Assembly (NCBI GenBank): GCA_015680685.1
Contig: MNCI01017481.1
Location: 342,454 to 406,453 of the forward strand
DNA: 64,000 nt
DNA from: Gnetum montanum
Taxonomy: Eukaryota > Streptophyta > Gnetopsida > Gnetales > Gnetaceae
Direction of reading: 5' to 3'
A program made the translations under genes and the position numbers. Shown one piece after another: positions 47,571-58,616 of this stretch (position 1 is its first letter; the number at the start of each line of letters is the position of its first letter). The notes under the pieces were generated by a model. It did no database searches, was not told the DNA's origin, and worked only from the letters and a program-made list of their open reading frames with translations.

Positions 47571-48499
47571 TTCCCTCAATTACTTTACAGTTTTCAGTTG
47601 TTTTTTATTTAATGGTGATGGTGATGTATGACCAGTGTTAGCCAAAATAGTTTATTTTTTGGATGGTTTACTTGGCTATGATTATGATATTATGGAAATT
47701 TTAACTTTAATTTTAATTTTAAAATTTTTTAAATTTTAAATTTTAAATTTGGTTATGATGTCATAGCGTTATGGTTTTTTTTATGTTACTGTTCTACGTT
47801 GTAATCTATGGCTAGACTTGGTTGTCATCCGATAGAAGGTTAAAACGGCTATGTAACAAGGTTGTAAACTAAAGAAAGAATGAGATATAAGGTTATCTAC
47901 CAATTTAAGGCCATGGCAAGCCACACGATGCTTGCCAATTTAAGGTTGTGCAGGCCATTATGATACAAGAGAACATATTTTTTGGATATTTTATGTTTTA
48001 TGAATTTTTATGGTTTTTTTAGTTTTAAAAAAATTTATATGGCATTTTTTCACTTTTCAAACAAAAATAAAAAGGCTTCAAAAGTAAAAGAATGTAAATT
48101 AAATGTAAAATTTAAGCTATAGGCAAATAAAAAATTCAACGTAAAGGAAAGTAGGGTCATAAAGAAAACAAAAGCAAGCATAAACTAGGCTACCAAGTTA
48201 TGAGTACATATGATTACAAGGTTGTATGCGCATAGGATGTAGGAAGGATTAAGAACATATATCATTTGTGAAAATGTTTCCTAATCTTCGAGATATTGGA
48301 AAATGCATATGGTTAGTTTTGCACTAGTTTATACTCTCCATCTCCTTCACTAACAAGGTTTTAGTGGAGCTCTCTCCATAATGCATCAATGGGTTTCTCA
48401 TTGTTTGTTCTAGCCTCTTTGGCTCCATATACATCTTCAACTTTATGGCTAACAATACGAGTTTCTTCCTAAAACTCTACTTTGGACCCTTACTCTACA
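47571..48499 (-). other. AT-rich spacer between the antisense gene and protease
   Basis: No gene is seen. 47700-47752 is self-complementary AAATTT-rich sequence. 47905-47960 repeats 'ccaatttaaggccatgg' phrases shared with 33780-33900 and 37790. Confidence 0.5.
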
Positions 48500-51480
48500 T
48501 CAACATTGTTAATAGCTAAGGGAACCGTGCTTTCGTCGTGAATAACTATTTCACCTCCCTCATAAGGCAAGTGAATTTCTTAGTGAATGGATGAAGACAC
48601 AACTCACAATAGGACCAGCCAAGGTCTTCCAAAGATACAATTCAATCCTAATGTCTCTTCCATCACCAAGAAATTTACCATTGTGGGGAACTGCTTCCCT
48701 ACCACAAAGTCTAGAGAAATAAAACCCTTGTTGCAACCCATAATCCATTAAAGGATTTTAGAGATGAGGTCATGGTATGTTGCATTTGTTTTGTTAGGCC
48801 TAAGCATTTAATGATGGTATAGGGTATGATATTAGTTGCTACCCTATCATCTACGTGCATCCTATGTACTTTATATTGTCCAACTCATATGGTTATAAAG
48901 AGAGGCACCCTAGTTACTTTGCCATTTTGAGAATTTGTCTTGACTTCATTGTCTTGAAACACCAGTGATGCTGACATTGATTCCATGGGTTAAGAGGGCA
49001 CCATGACTACATGGATAGACTCTTCATTAGCAAGGATGCCCTCACTAATACGAATGGAGGTCAACATCTTTACCAATGTCTTACAATGAACAACAGAATT
49101 CATGACCATGTCATACAAGCTCAAGGTTGTGTTCTTTTGTTTAAGCAATTCCCTAACATGTTCCATTACATTAAGGAATTCTTTGTTGTTAGTTTTTTAT
49201 TTGTTTTTTTTTTACTTCCTCCATGCACCCCAAAATATGGTCTTTATGCTTGGATTGTTATTATGGCCTAGCTTCTTTCTTTTCTTCTTTGAGTTTTCAT
49301 TCTTCCTGTGGTTTACTTGTTAAAGAAACCTACATTGTAGAAGTCATGGGAATAGCTAAAATGGAAGTGGACTTTGGTGAACCCACTTCTTTCCCTAACT
49401 TGGTCTACTTATCACTATTATTTTTGGCTTTCTACATAGCCTTCTTCCATTTTTTGGTTGGGGACTTCTTGNTGGGGCACCCTAATCACAAAGGGCTCTT
49501 TAAAGGATGCTAATGATAGTACCCTTACAAAAAAGGGGAACCTTGAGCTAGTGCAAGCTAAAGGGCCCCTTTCGTTGTAAGGATGCACACTGATGATAAA
49601 AAATTCCCTCACTAGCCTTTGTTTATTATGGATAGTGAACGTTGCTATGGTGTACAGGTTGTTGTTGGCCTTCAAGGGATCCTTGTACACATACATTGAT
49701 TGATTTTGAAGCCTAACAAGATTGGATGTATTCAATACCAATTCATCCCTATCAATCATCCTTTGCAAGTCATCCTTAACCGCAAGGCAAAAATTGGTGT
49801 CATGACTTGGCAACTGATGGTAATGGTAGAAGCAGTCAAGCTTAAAGTATTTGGGCACTGGAGGATTATTTTTAGTTACCTGAGTAGGGTCCTTCACTAT
49901 TTCGCATAACTTGTCATGCCTCTTACAGGAAATCTCAAACATCTACTTGTATTGAATTCTATTGCTCTTTAACAATTGGTCCAAAATATCTGATGGATTA
50001 AGGGGTAACTATGTATAATTGGATTAGTCTTTTGTGCAAATTTAGGCCTAGAGGCAATTGATGTAGTGGCCTAGAGGTTGATAGTTGATTGTTGTTATTA
50101 GTAGCAGGGGCATTAGGTCGATTACTCTTTGGCCCCTACTTGGTTGGTTTACTTTCTTTGGTTATAGTTGCTATGGCCATGTTATTCTACCTACCCTTCT
50201 CCTTGTATTTACATGCATGTTGGTTCTTATATGCTACATAGGTAGGATCGTGGCTAGCTTCTACAACATCTTCTATATTCTTAGTCTAGGAAAAGGCTTG
50301 ACTAAGAGATTGTGAATCTAGGTAGTATAATTTTGAATTTATAAAGTTGTTAACCACCCCCTTGAAGATAGCTAACAGATGTGTTTTAGCTATTAATTCT
50401 CATATCTTGTTTAGTAGAGCATTCCATTGTTGGATGAACTTCTACATTGGCTCAAGGGATGCTTGCTTGACCGTCATCAATTGGTCAAGCATGGTATCAA
50501 GTTTCAAGTTATACTTGAAATAGTTAATGAATTGTGAAATTAGTTCATCCAAAGAGGATATGGATCCTCTTGGTAAGGCACAGTACCAGTCAAGTGCTTT
50601 TCCTGCTAAGGACATAGGAAAGATTCATATAATAATATGTAGCCATGCCTGCAACAGCAAGCACTTGGAACAAAAGGTAATCAAGTGAGCATTTGGGTCA
50701 TCTTCACCATTGTATTTGGTGAATTATGGCATAGGGACACTAGGAGGAAGCATTAGTGGTGATACAATAAGGCTAATGAAATCATCTTGGTAGAAGTACA
50801 TTATTTTCACAATCTAGGACATTGAGGCATTGAGTTTCCTTAACTCTTCAGTCAAGTATTGAATCATTTGGAAGGCTTGATCCAAGCATTGAGGTGCCTC
50901 TATTAGTTGTGGGATTTGGACAAATCATTGAGGTGTAATCTATGAGGATTGTGGTCTAGTTATTGATCGGGGCACTGAAGGGAAAGGCTGAGTTACCATA
51001 GTGCTCAATGATTTAAAAAAAGAGAATGATGTTTGTGCTAGTATTTGGGGCACAAATAGAATGAAAGGCGTATGTGACCCTTGGGTTACTTGAGGCCCCA
51101 TGGTAGACCTCATCTAGGTGGTAGGAGGATTAGTGGTAGAGATAACCATTGACAATGGCTGCACCACCCACAACTGTGTAGCAAATGGAATGGAAAAGTG
51201 GAAGGTTGTGGATTGTGACACCGCGTGTGTTTGGTGCGTGGCAATGACAGGTGTGGACCCAAACATGGTTGGGTATGGTGGGAACGAAGGTGGTGGGAGT
51301 TGTCCAAAGGAAAAGACAAAGGTGGTAGAGGTGAGCACTGTGGCCTTGGGGATCCCTTGCTAGAAAAGTCCCTCCAAAAGGTTCTCAGGCTCAAACTCTA
51401 TCCCAAATTCATCTTCCTTCCCTAGTTGCCCATCGAAGGTAGCCTTCTAGTTGTCCTCATTAACCTCAATGAGAAGGGCT
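48500..51480 (-). pseudogene. gag and protease of element 4
   Basis: A Pro/Thr/His-rich N-terminus (about 51480-51100) leads into the gag core: 'FTKYNGEDDPNAHLITF', 'FPMSLAGKALDWYCALPRGSI', 'WNALLNKI' (about 50730-50380). Next is a knuckle-like segment, 'CFYHYHQLPSHDTNFCLAVKDDL' (about 49850-49780), as in Tat gag, then a linker. The long open stretch 49942-49418 passes through the single N at 49472. The protease end is marked by CIFGRPWL (about 48650), matching ILGRPWL of Tat proteases; the catalytic Asp motif is not readable. RT does not follow; it starts about 11 kb away. Confidence 0.75.
49472..49472. other. Single ambiguous base (N)
   Basis: It lies inside gag of element 4. The reading frame continues across it, so it is probably one uncalled base and not a gap. 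No duplication is seen around it. Confidence 0.9.
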
Positions 51481-51868
51481 AAAACACTAGAGTAGATGTT
51501 GTTAAGGGGTATTTGGCTATAAGGGAAGGGAACATACTCTTTTTCATTGCCTACATTCCATCATGGCTGGGTCTTTAGGGTCATAAACCCTTATGTGCTA
51601 TTAATCTAACCCATTGTCATTATAGTTGTAAGGCAACTTGGTTGACTATTAAAACGACATGTTAAAAATTGGTTTTTCAAGTTTTTTACTATTTTTGGAA
51701 AAAAAAACATGGTAAGCAGGGAAATCTACTAATGTATTAAACCAAAAATGTAAAGGCAGTAGAAGATACTTGCTAAACAATCAAAACAAAAAAAGGAAAA
51801 GAGGTTTACCTATTGGATGGAAAATGGGCATCACAGTAGGAACTATGCCAAACAAAAAGACCAAAAAT

Positions 51869-51959
51869 GAAATGCTGAAAAATGGAGTGCTACAAATGGA
51901 ATGCCAGAAAATGGAATGTTGAAAAATGAAATGCCAAAAAATGGAACTACATAAAATAG
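51869..51959. repeat. Tandem ~15-bp repeat in the leader of element 4
   Basis: Six units of the form GAATGCCAGAAAATG begin at 51869, 51885, 51899, 51914, 51929 and 51944, each 14-16 bp. They lie between the 5' LTR and gag. Confidence 0.75.
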
Positions 51960-52095
51960 AATGGGTGTTGTAGTAGATGAAAAATCTATAGCAAAACCCA
52001 ACTTTGATTTTAACAAACAACATTAGTTTTGCAAGTATAACGAAAGGATAGAAATGGATAAAATGGATTTATGCCCAAGAATTTGGGTAGAGGCC

Positions 52096-52116
52096 CTCTT
52101 TCTAGCACTAGAAAAT
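52096..52116 (-). other. Probable primer-binding site of element 4
   Basis: The minus strand after the LTR reads ATTTTCTAGTGCTAGAAAG, then AGGG. It looks like a decayed TGGCGCTAGAAAGAGGG. I am not certain which tRNA this fits. Confidence 0.4.
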
Positions 52117-53622
52117 TGTTGGTGCTAGAAATCTTAGTTGCTAGAATGGGGAAAACCTAAACATCTCATCACCGAAATAGTCTTAACCCCAAATCCCAAG
52201 GGCCTCCAAAAAATGATATTTAGGATGCCCTAGACAATTTTATTGATCACCCATGGACTTAGAGAATGTAAAACAAAAATGGCTATGGAAACATACATGT
52301 ATTTTGTAAAAAAAAATCAAAAATGAAAACAAAAATGTAGGAGTTGGTCAAACAAAACTAAAAAAAAAGATTGCAGCTATAGAAATGAATACAAAAATGG
52401 AAATAGAAACCAAAAAATTGCATAGCATGAGCAACCAAATTTATATAAAAATATAAAAAAATTAGATTTACAATGTACAAGTATGTGCCCAGGGGCATAT
52501 GAAGTTGCTTTTCAAAGCTTGAAGTCCACTAGAGAAGGCTACCTCAATCATCCAATGTCTTCCCAACTCCAATTCTCTACAATTTTTCATCATTTTCCAC
52601 CAGATCTACCACGGACTAATGGGAGTGGATTTACACTTTTAGTGTAATGGCAGTTACATGGGGGTGTCTACACCTAGTGCAGTGCTAGTTTCTGCTACTG
52701 CAAGTGTAGTTGGATTGCAAGGGTTGTAACGGGCTTTGGATGATGGAAAAATGGGAACTGCTGTTGCTACCAAAAGGTTATGGCAAATGCCAAAGTACTT
52801 CAAAATGTTGTATAGGATGTCAAAATGCCAAAATTTGGAACATGGTAATAGTGTTAATGTTGGGTATTTATAGATTTAGAATTATTATTTTCGGGTCTGC
52901 CATTGACAATCATTGATTGCTAATAGATTGTCATTGATTATGGGTTTGTAGTGATTACTACTATCAGTGTAGTCCACTACCTACTATTAGTGTAGTTAGT
53001 GAACTACGACCAATGTAGTTGCCATTTGTGGCAAATCTAGAATGGACTAGACTATAAATAGCAAACAAGCTTTTGTGACTATGTTGGATATGCTAGAAAA
53101 TGGAACAAATGTTGTGAACTGTAGAAATGATGTGATCCATCAAAAAGTGTTATATCTGATGGTAAATGTTGTCTATGCTGGCCATTGTTGACCTAGAATG
53201 ACTACACTAGGTGTTGTTGAAAAACTGGAAATTCCAACAATTCCAACATTGCACCTCAACTGGGCCTTGGTGATGACTACATTAGCTGCAACTACTATGA
53301 CTACTAAAAGTGTAGTTCCAATGACTACTAAAAATGGCTCTAGCATAGTTGGGGCTATACCCCTACAAAAACTCATAAAAATGTCATTTTTTGCCATTCC
53401 AAAGGTAGTTTCAACTTTTCCAAGCCCAAATATGGACATGGGATACCTATTTCTAGTTGGGAATAAGGAAATAACAACTTTTGGAGCTTTTTTTTTTTTT
53501 TGCCCTAAAAAGCTGAAGTATGCAAGACTATAGCTCATGGACTACATATCTCACATTTATAATGAGCCCTTGTCCCAAATTAGAGAATGAAGTTTGCAAC
53601 ATGAAATTTTAGTGGTGTTTTA
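52117..53622 (-). repeat. 5' LTR of element 4 (1506 bp)
   Basis: Plus-strand ends are TGTTGGTGCTAG and GTGGTGTTTTA (CA decayed to TA). The minus-strand TATA box CTATAAATA (about 52866-52874) lies just downstream of repeated ACTACxxxxAGTGTAGT blocks (52960-53030). Confidence 0.85.
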
Positions 53623-53627
53623 GCACA
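53623..53627 (+). repeat. Target-site duplication GCACA, right copy (element 4)
   Basis: It matches 31244-31248. ORFX of element 1 resumes directly after it. Confidence 0.85.
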
Positions 53628-54597
53628 AACATATGCACATGTCAAAGCCATCACTACCTTGGAGAAGAAAAATAAGAAACTTATTGCTGATAATACAAGG
53701 CTGACATACATCAAAAAGTAGAAAAATATTCTTGAGAAAAGCATTCATCAATTGTGAGAATAATACATCAAAGTGAACCAAGATATGAAGAAATTGGCAA
53801 GAAAAAACCAAACCTTATCAATGGAAGAAGTCCATGCCATCAAATAAAAATCAACAATTGAGATAAATGCATGGCAAAATGAGGCCAAGAAACACAAAAG
53901 GCTCAAGGAATACTTTAGAGACCAGGTAGACATGTATAAGTAGATCAATGAGAAAGAGATCTAGATGGCCAAGACCAACATCAATTCAATCATAACATAA
54001 ACACTAGATTCGCAACCAATTCTAGATAGCCTCGCCCATGTCCACCAAGTCAAAGTGAAAAACAAGGACCTATAGATTGAAGATCTCATTGAGTGCATGC
54101 GATTAGCAAATCTTTGGTATGTTAATCTTGCCATGTTAACAACAAGTAGGCTAATAAATGAGCTAGAGTAATAGGTAACTATTGTGTATATACTATATGA
54201 GAAGAAGTTTGCAGATAGGAAAAATGCTTAACAAAAACTACATGTTGCAAACTTTAAGCTCAAAGTAGTAAAAGCCAGCTACCAAGGATAAAAAGATGTA
54301 GCATCAAAACCTAGCCCACTAAATGATTGATTATCAAGAACTAAAAAAGGTGGCCAAGGCATTTAAAGAAGAAAGAAGACACTTCGCAACTTGGTATGTG
54401 AAGGCCAATAAGATGTTTCTGCAACTACCATGCCCATGGGAAGTACCGATACCATTCAACATCATAGAATTTGCATAGATGGTACATGATCCAAAGTCAT
54501 TGGAAGAGAAGCTTCAAGCACTCAACCAATGCCAATTTCAAAAGCTCGATGACAAGCGAAAGAAGCTAATGAAGGAGCCTTCACTATCAAGAACTTG
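53628..54597 (+). pseudogene. ORFX of element 1, 3' part (coiled coil and tail)
   Basis: It continues the frame cut at 31248: TYAHVKAITTLEKKNKKLI matches element 3's 'TYAHTKALKALQEENKQLV'. It goes on through 'WQNEAKKHKRLKEYFRDQV' and DLIECMRLANLWYVNLAML to TGA 54595-54597. At 53941 a TAG replaces element 3's CAG (MYKQ), one of several such changes. A frameshift near 54300 separates the tail ('QLPCPWE'). Confidence 0.75.
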
Positions 54598-54822
54598 AAG
54601 GCTACATCAAGCTATTTCACTTTGTTTTGATTTATTTTATTTTGTTACTATCAAATGTGTCCATCATGCTATGTATGATAATTGGGTAAAAACATCATTT
54701 GAACCACAATGCAGCATTCAAAGTCATGAATATAGGTAGTCATGTCAAATTTGAGTATACCTCTTAATTTTTAAAGGAACTCTATCCTCCTTTTGTTTTG
54801 ACTCAAGGAGGAGTCTCCAATC

Positions 54823-54835
54823 AGTTGTGGAAGTA
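54823..54835 (+). other. Polypurine tract of element 1
   Basis: AGTTGTGGAAGTA directly precedes the 3' LTR, as in element 2. Confidence 0.7.
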
Positions 54836-55751
54836 TGATAAATCTTGTTGTTCATAGACTACAATATCGTATCTATGATATCACATCTATAATATCGTGT
54901 CTACGAGATCGTATCTCTATCTACATCATCATTGATAAGATGTATTGGGAGCTGTGTAACCTTATAAATACCAACACTTGGTCACATTAGCATAATAACT
55001 TTTCATTATAGTCTTAGGAAAACTCTTGCAATTTGTTTTTGTAGTTTACACTAGCGATAGAGTAAATGCCTGTAATGTGGTTTTGAGTAGTTGAACAAAT
55101 TTTTATTCAAGTGGATTGTACTTAGCCACAATTCATGCATGGTAATAAAGATTAAGACTACTTATCATCATTGCGAAATCCACTTAGTTTCTTTGTTTTA
55201 CCTAGCTAATTTATTTACTTAGTTTTATTCTCATGTTTACTTTAGTATAGTCCTTTACATTTCTGAAATACTTTATTTTTCATGTTTATCAATAAGGTGA
55301 AATTAGTATGACTAGTTTCAAGTGTGTAAGTGTAATTGTTTGGTAATTCCAATAATATTACTACTTGGTTCATCTAGTAGCATAATACTTGGTAACCCAG
55401 TGATGATTACATGAGCTCAAGATGTGTACAACAAGCTAGGAATAACTGCTCATCACCATTTGCTAGAATAGTTTCCTTAATTACACTACACTTAGACTTA
55501 GATTTTATTCTCACTGTTATTATGGAAGCAATTAGGAGTAAATGGAGCCCACAACATCAACATATCATATGCATCACTTAGAGTTAAATCATACACTTAT
55601 ACTTCACTAACTCAAAGTGGGAAGATAATGATCATGAACCAATTATCAACTCCTAGCATACTTACACTATCCATCCATGGATAATGATCTGGTCATGCAC
55701 ATGCACTTGTGACTTGTATGGTATAGTGTTGGAATACCCTACCACTCATTA
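54836..55751 (+). repeat. 3' LTR of element 1 (916 bp)
   Basis: Ends are TGATAAATC and CTCATTA (decayed CTCATCA). Its layout follows element 3's LTR but is well diverged: shared 'GCATCCACTTAGCTTA'-like and 'GGTAACCCAGT' blocks. TATAAATA is at 54963-54970. Confidence 0.85.
54860..54915 (+). promoter_or_regulatory. Four 14-bp tandem repeats upstream of the LTR TATA box
   Basis: TACAATATCGTATC, TATGATATCACATC, TATAATATCGTGTC and TACGAGATCGTATC are contiguous. The TATA box begins 47 bp further on. The same 14-bp periodic unit is at 28804-28862. It is a likely enhancer by position. Confidence 0.65.
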
Positions 55752-57835
55752 AATATGCTAAAGGTTCATGTTTTGATAATTTTTATAATCTTCCATTGAT
55801 TTTTTAGAAAGCTAAGAAGAAAAGCATTAGTCTTCCCGGTTCCATTAAGCATATGAAGTCTATTTCTACAACTTTTGATTTTTGTAATTAGTTTCTTGTT
55901 AAAATCAACCTTCTCAATCATAAAAAGGAATTAGTATTACAAGAAAAAGAAAATACTTATATTCAACCTATGACATATTATAATCTTATTAATTCTTGCA
56001 ACTCTTGCCATTGTGGAGGACTTTTATTTAATGCTTATCCTTTTTTACTCAAGAAAAAAAAATTTAAAGGAAAAAATGTGTTAAGGCTAAAGATAGAAAA
56101 AAAAATATTAAGTTGAAGATAGGAAAATTTAAGTTACTATCAATAACAAGAATGATCAAGTAGCAATAAAGAATCTAGAGAAGATAGAAGCTCCTATGTA
56201 TACTATTGCTAGTACTAGAGAAAGTATTAAGTAGCCTAGATAAATAATTTAAAAGGAAAATTTTCCCCTTCTCTAACAAGAATACTATTTACTCAAAAAT
56301 TAGAATTAGTACTAATAAAAAGATTTTAGTTGATGGTAAAGACTCTAGACTTAAGATCAAAAAAAAGTGATGAGGTAGATGTCTTCCACCAAAGGTGCCA
56401 CTTTCTTGCCTTAAAACAAATATTGGTATTAAGTTACAGCTTTCTATCTCAAATCCTTTGGCTATTTTAAGTTCAAGCATGGATGTTAAAAAGTGATGTA
56501 AATTTTATTAGGATTAGGACCTTCTTCATTACCAACAATTAATTAACTTTATTTATTTTTTCAAACTTTCAATAGAAGCACTGTACACTTTAGTAGACAT
56601 TCATAAAATTAGAAACTTTTTTCTTTCCATATTTTTTTGATGATGTCTACTTTGTGTCAAGCTTGTGATGTACTCTGAATTTTCTTTGCTTATTATTAAT
56701 ATTTTTTAGAATCCAACATCCCTTCCCCCTAACTAAAAGAACTACAAATTCATCATCATCAATAATATTTTTACAAATATTTTTGAAAATCCACTTGGAT
56801 TAAGGATTCTTTTATGATACTTAATGTTGGACAGTACAAAAGAAGCATGAACAACAAATCAATGTGGTAAACATGTGAATGCTTAAATAGACATTAAATA
56901 TTACTAGAAGGCATAAAATATATAATACAAACATCAAAGAAATGCTTATGTCACAACTTAAAAATTCTCATAGGTTTAATTATTTAATTTAATGCATGCA
57001 TTTAGTTCTTTAATGATCTCATACGCATTTTGATAGGTTAGTTCTAATTTTATTAACTAAATAATAGGATTATATTTTTGGAGTTATTGTTATTATTATT
57101 TTTTGGATTAATATAATTGTTATCATTATTGTCCTAAATGAGTAAGTACAAACTACTTGTTAGAGTATTTTGTTAAAGTGTTATATCCCTTGTTTTTACT
57201 AGTATTGGAGCTCATTTATAGATGTTTTATATATTTTATAATTAAATATTGAAATTGAATTACCTCTAGAAATTTTTCTATCTATCATTTATCATGCCTT
57301 TATAGGCATTTTACTATGCACATTTATTCTTTATCATGCACATTTAGTTTTGCATTTTTTATTCCTATTATTCATATGTGATTATATAAACTCTATTCAT
57401 GGAGCATTTTAAATCCTAAAGAGGGAGAAAACTATAAACTCTTAATGAAAGACATAACTTTCTATTGGTACTAAATTCTCTTAATCATTTTGTCAAATTT
57501 GAGGGTTTCTAATAGAGCTATTGTGGCAAAAAAATTTGGCAATAAATGATCTAAAGATCAAAAATCCTAATATCTCTCAAACTATAGAGACTATGAATAA
57601 TTTTGAAGCTTTTGAATTTGTATTACTTTATGATTTATATGAATCCCTACCTAAAAAATATCACTTCATAATACATATTTAAGTAGGTTATTAGATTTAT
57701 TTACCTGAATAAGAATTTTGTAACAATGATTCAAGCTATTCTTGAATGCTATTAAATTAATGTTTTGCATACACACTATTTTTTGAATCTATTTTACTTG
57801 TCAAGCTAGGTAATTTTGAACTGGTTGAGAAATCA
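55752..57835 (+). other. Decayed flank, possibly LINE 5' region
   Basis: No gene can be supported. 55850-56060 has a lysine-rich broken frame with NSCNSCHCGG. 56500-57400 is AT-rich. Broken frames from about 57470 may be the start of the LINE ORF1 below. Confidence 0.35.
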
Positions 57836-58220
57836 TTGGTTCTTAAAATTTATATAGATTACTGTAATACTTTTATTGCTCAAAAATGGAAAGTGGATTT
57901 TGATCCCTATTCTTCTAATTACTCTAAAATTCCTTGTAGCATTAAATTAGAAAATATTCCTCTTATTTTGCAAAGTGTTGAAAGAGAAATTATTGGTAAC
58001 TCTAGCACAAACCTAAAGATAAAGTCAAAAACATTACTAGATGGTATACAACACACATGTTATTTTGTAGAAATTGATTTACAATAGAGGAAGATAGAAT
58101 TAGAACTTAAGGTTGGTAAATAGTGCTTTTCCAATAAAATTACGTACTATAACTTGCAAGGTTGTTCTAGTTATTGTCATCATGAAGGTCATGTTATTGG
58201 AATCCATCCTATTCTTAATA
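57836..58220 (+). pseudogene. LINE ORF1 fragment (DUF4283-like plus zinc knuckle)
   Basis: 'KWKVDFDPYSSNYSKIPCSI', 'LENIPLIL', then 'TCYFVEIDLQ' follow the order of the DUF4283-type N-terminal region of plant LINE ORF1 (PxWIxLxxLP.., ..ARxCVEIDL). Next is CSSYCHHEGHVIGIHP, a knuckle of the CxxCxxxGHxxxxC type with its last Cys lost. There are two stops. ORF1 binds the LINE RNA. The frame then decays into element 7. Confidence 0.55.
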
Positions 58221-58616
58221 AAAAAAAATTGTAAGGAGAACAAATAACAATTCTCAAAAAAGGTAAATAATGATAATTTTTAGCAAACATAAATGAAATC
58301 TTCTTCAATAAGTTCTCTACCTTTTACTATCAAAAATTGTCTTAGGTGTTCATGTATTTTATGCCTCTTACAGCAGTAAGAGATTGAGATGAATGAAGAT
58401 GCAAGTGACAAAAATAAAAATCATGAATTTTCTTATCTTATGTTAAAAGTCATGTACCTTGTGTATTCATGTAGGTCTATGTGGTTAGAAATTTATTTTT
58501 CAAAAAATATATTATTTGCACATCCATGTGCTCAAATTAGTGGATTTTTATAATCACCTGGATCATCTATCCTCACATAACACTAACCTAACTAAGGTCT
58601 AACTTGGGTTACCTAC

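Larger units (their letters stand above)
31249..53622 (-). mobile_element. Element 4: 22.4-kb Tat/Ogre-like LTR retrotransposon
   Basis: In minus-strand order: 5' LTR (53622-52117), PBS-like site, repeat-bearing leader, gag-protease (51480-48500), an oppositely oriented spliced pseudogene (42329-47570), an inverted-repeat array (42010-37890), pol (37400-33928), 3' leader, polypurine tract (32807-32794), 3' LTR (32793-31249). The Tat lineage is indicated by the second, archaeal-type RNase H between RNase H and integrase, the CIFGRPWL protease end and the RT motifs. GCACA flanks it. The length is Ogre-like. Two LTRs that still align well suggest it is younger than element 1. Confidence 0.85.
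1539..55751 (+). mobile_element. Element 1: oldest Athila-like LTR retrotransposon, interrupted by elements 2, 4 and 5
   Basis: Element 1 survives as three blocks: 1539-4484 (pol and post-pol spacer), 27540-31248 (spacer and first part of ORFX) and 53623-55751 (rest of ORFX, polypurine tract, 3' LTR). The blocks join cleanly when the insertions are removed. The 4484/27545 junction then reads through GGTATCCTATGTTATCAA, matching GGTATGTTCTATGTTATCAA in element 3 at 13681. The 31248/53628 junction restores the ORFX frame. The 5' LTR and gag lie left of the window or were lost. The 3' LTR is clearly diverged from element 3's LTR, and the many stops suggest that this is the oldest layer. Confidence 0.8.

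Noticed and set aside
49011-49513. Plus-strand open frames with hydrophobic runs
   Set aside because: They are antisense to gag of element 4, whose minus-strand frame has the recognisable domain order.
54860-54915. Short tandem repeats as a CRISPR-like array
   Set aside because: Units are contiguous 14-mers without spacers in a plant LTR.
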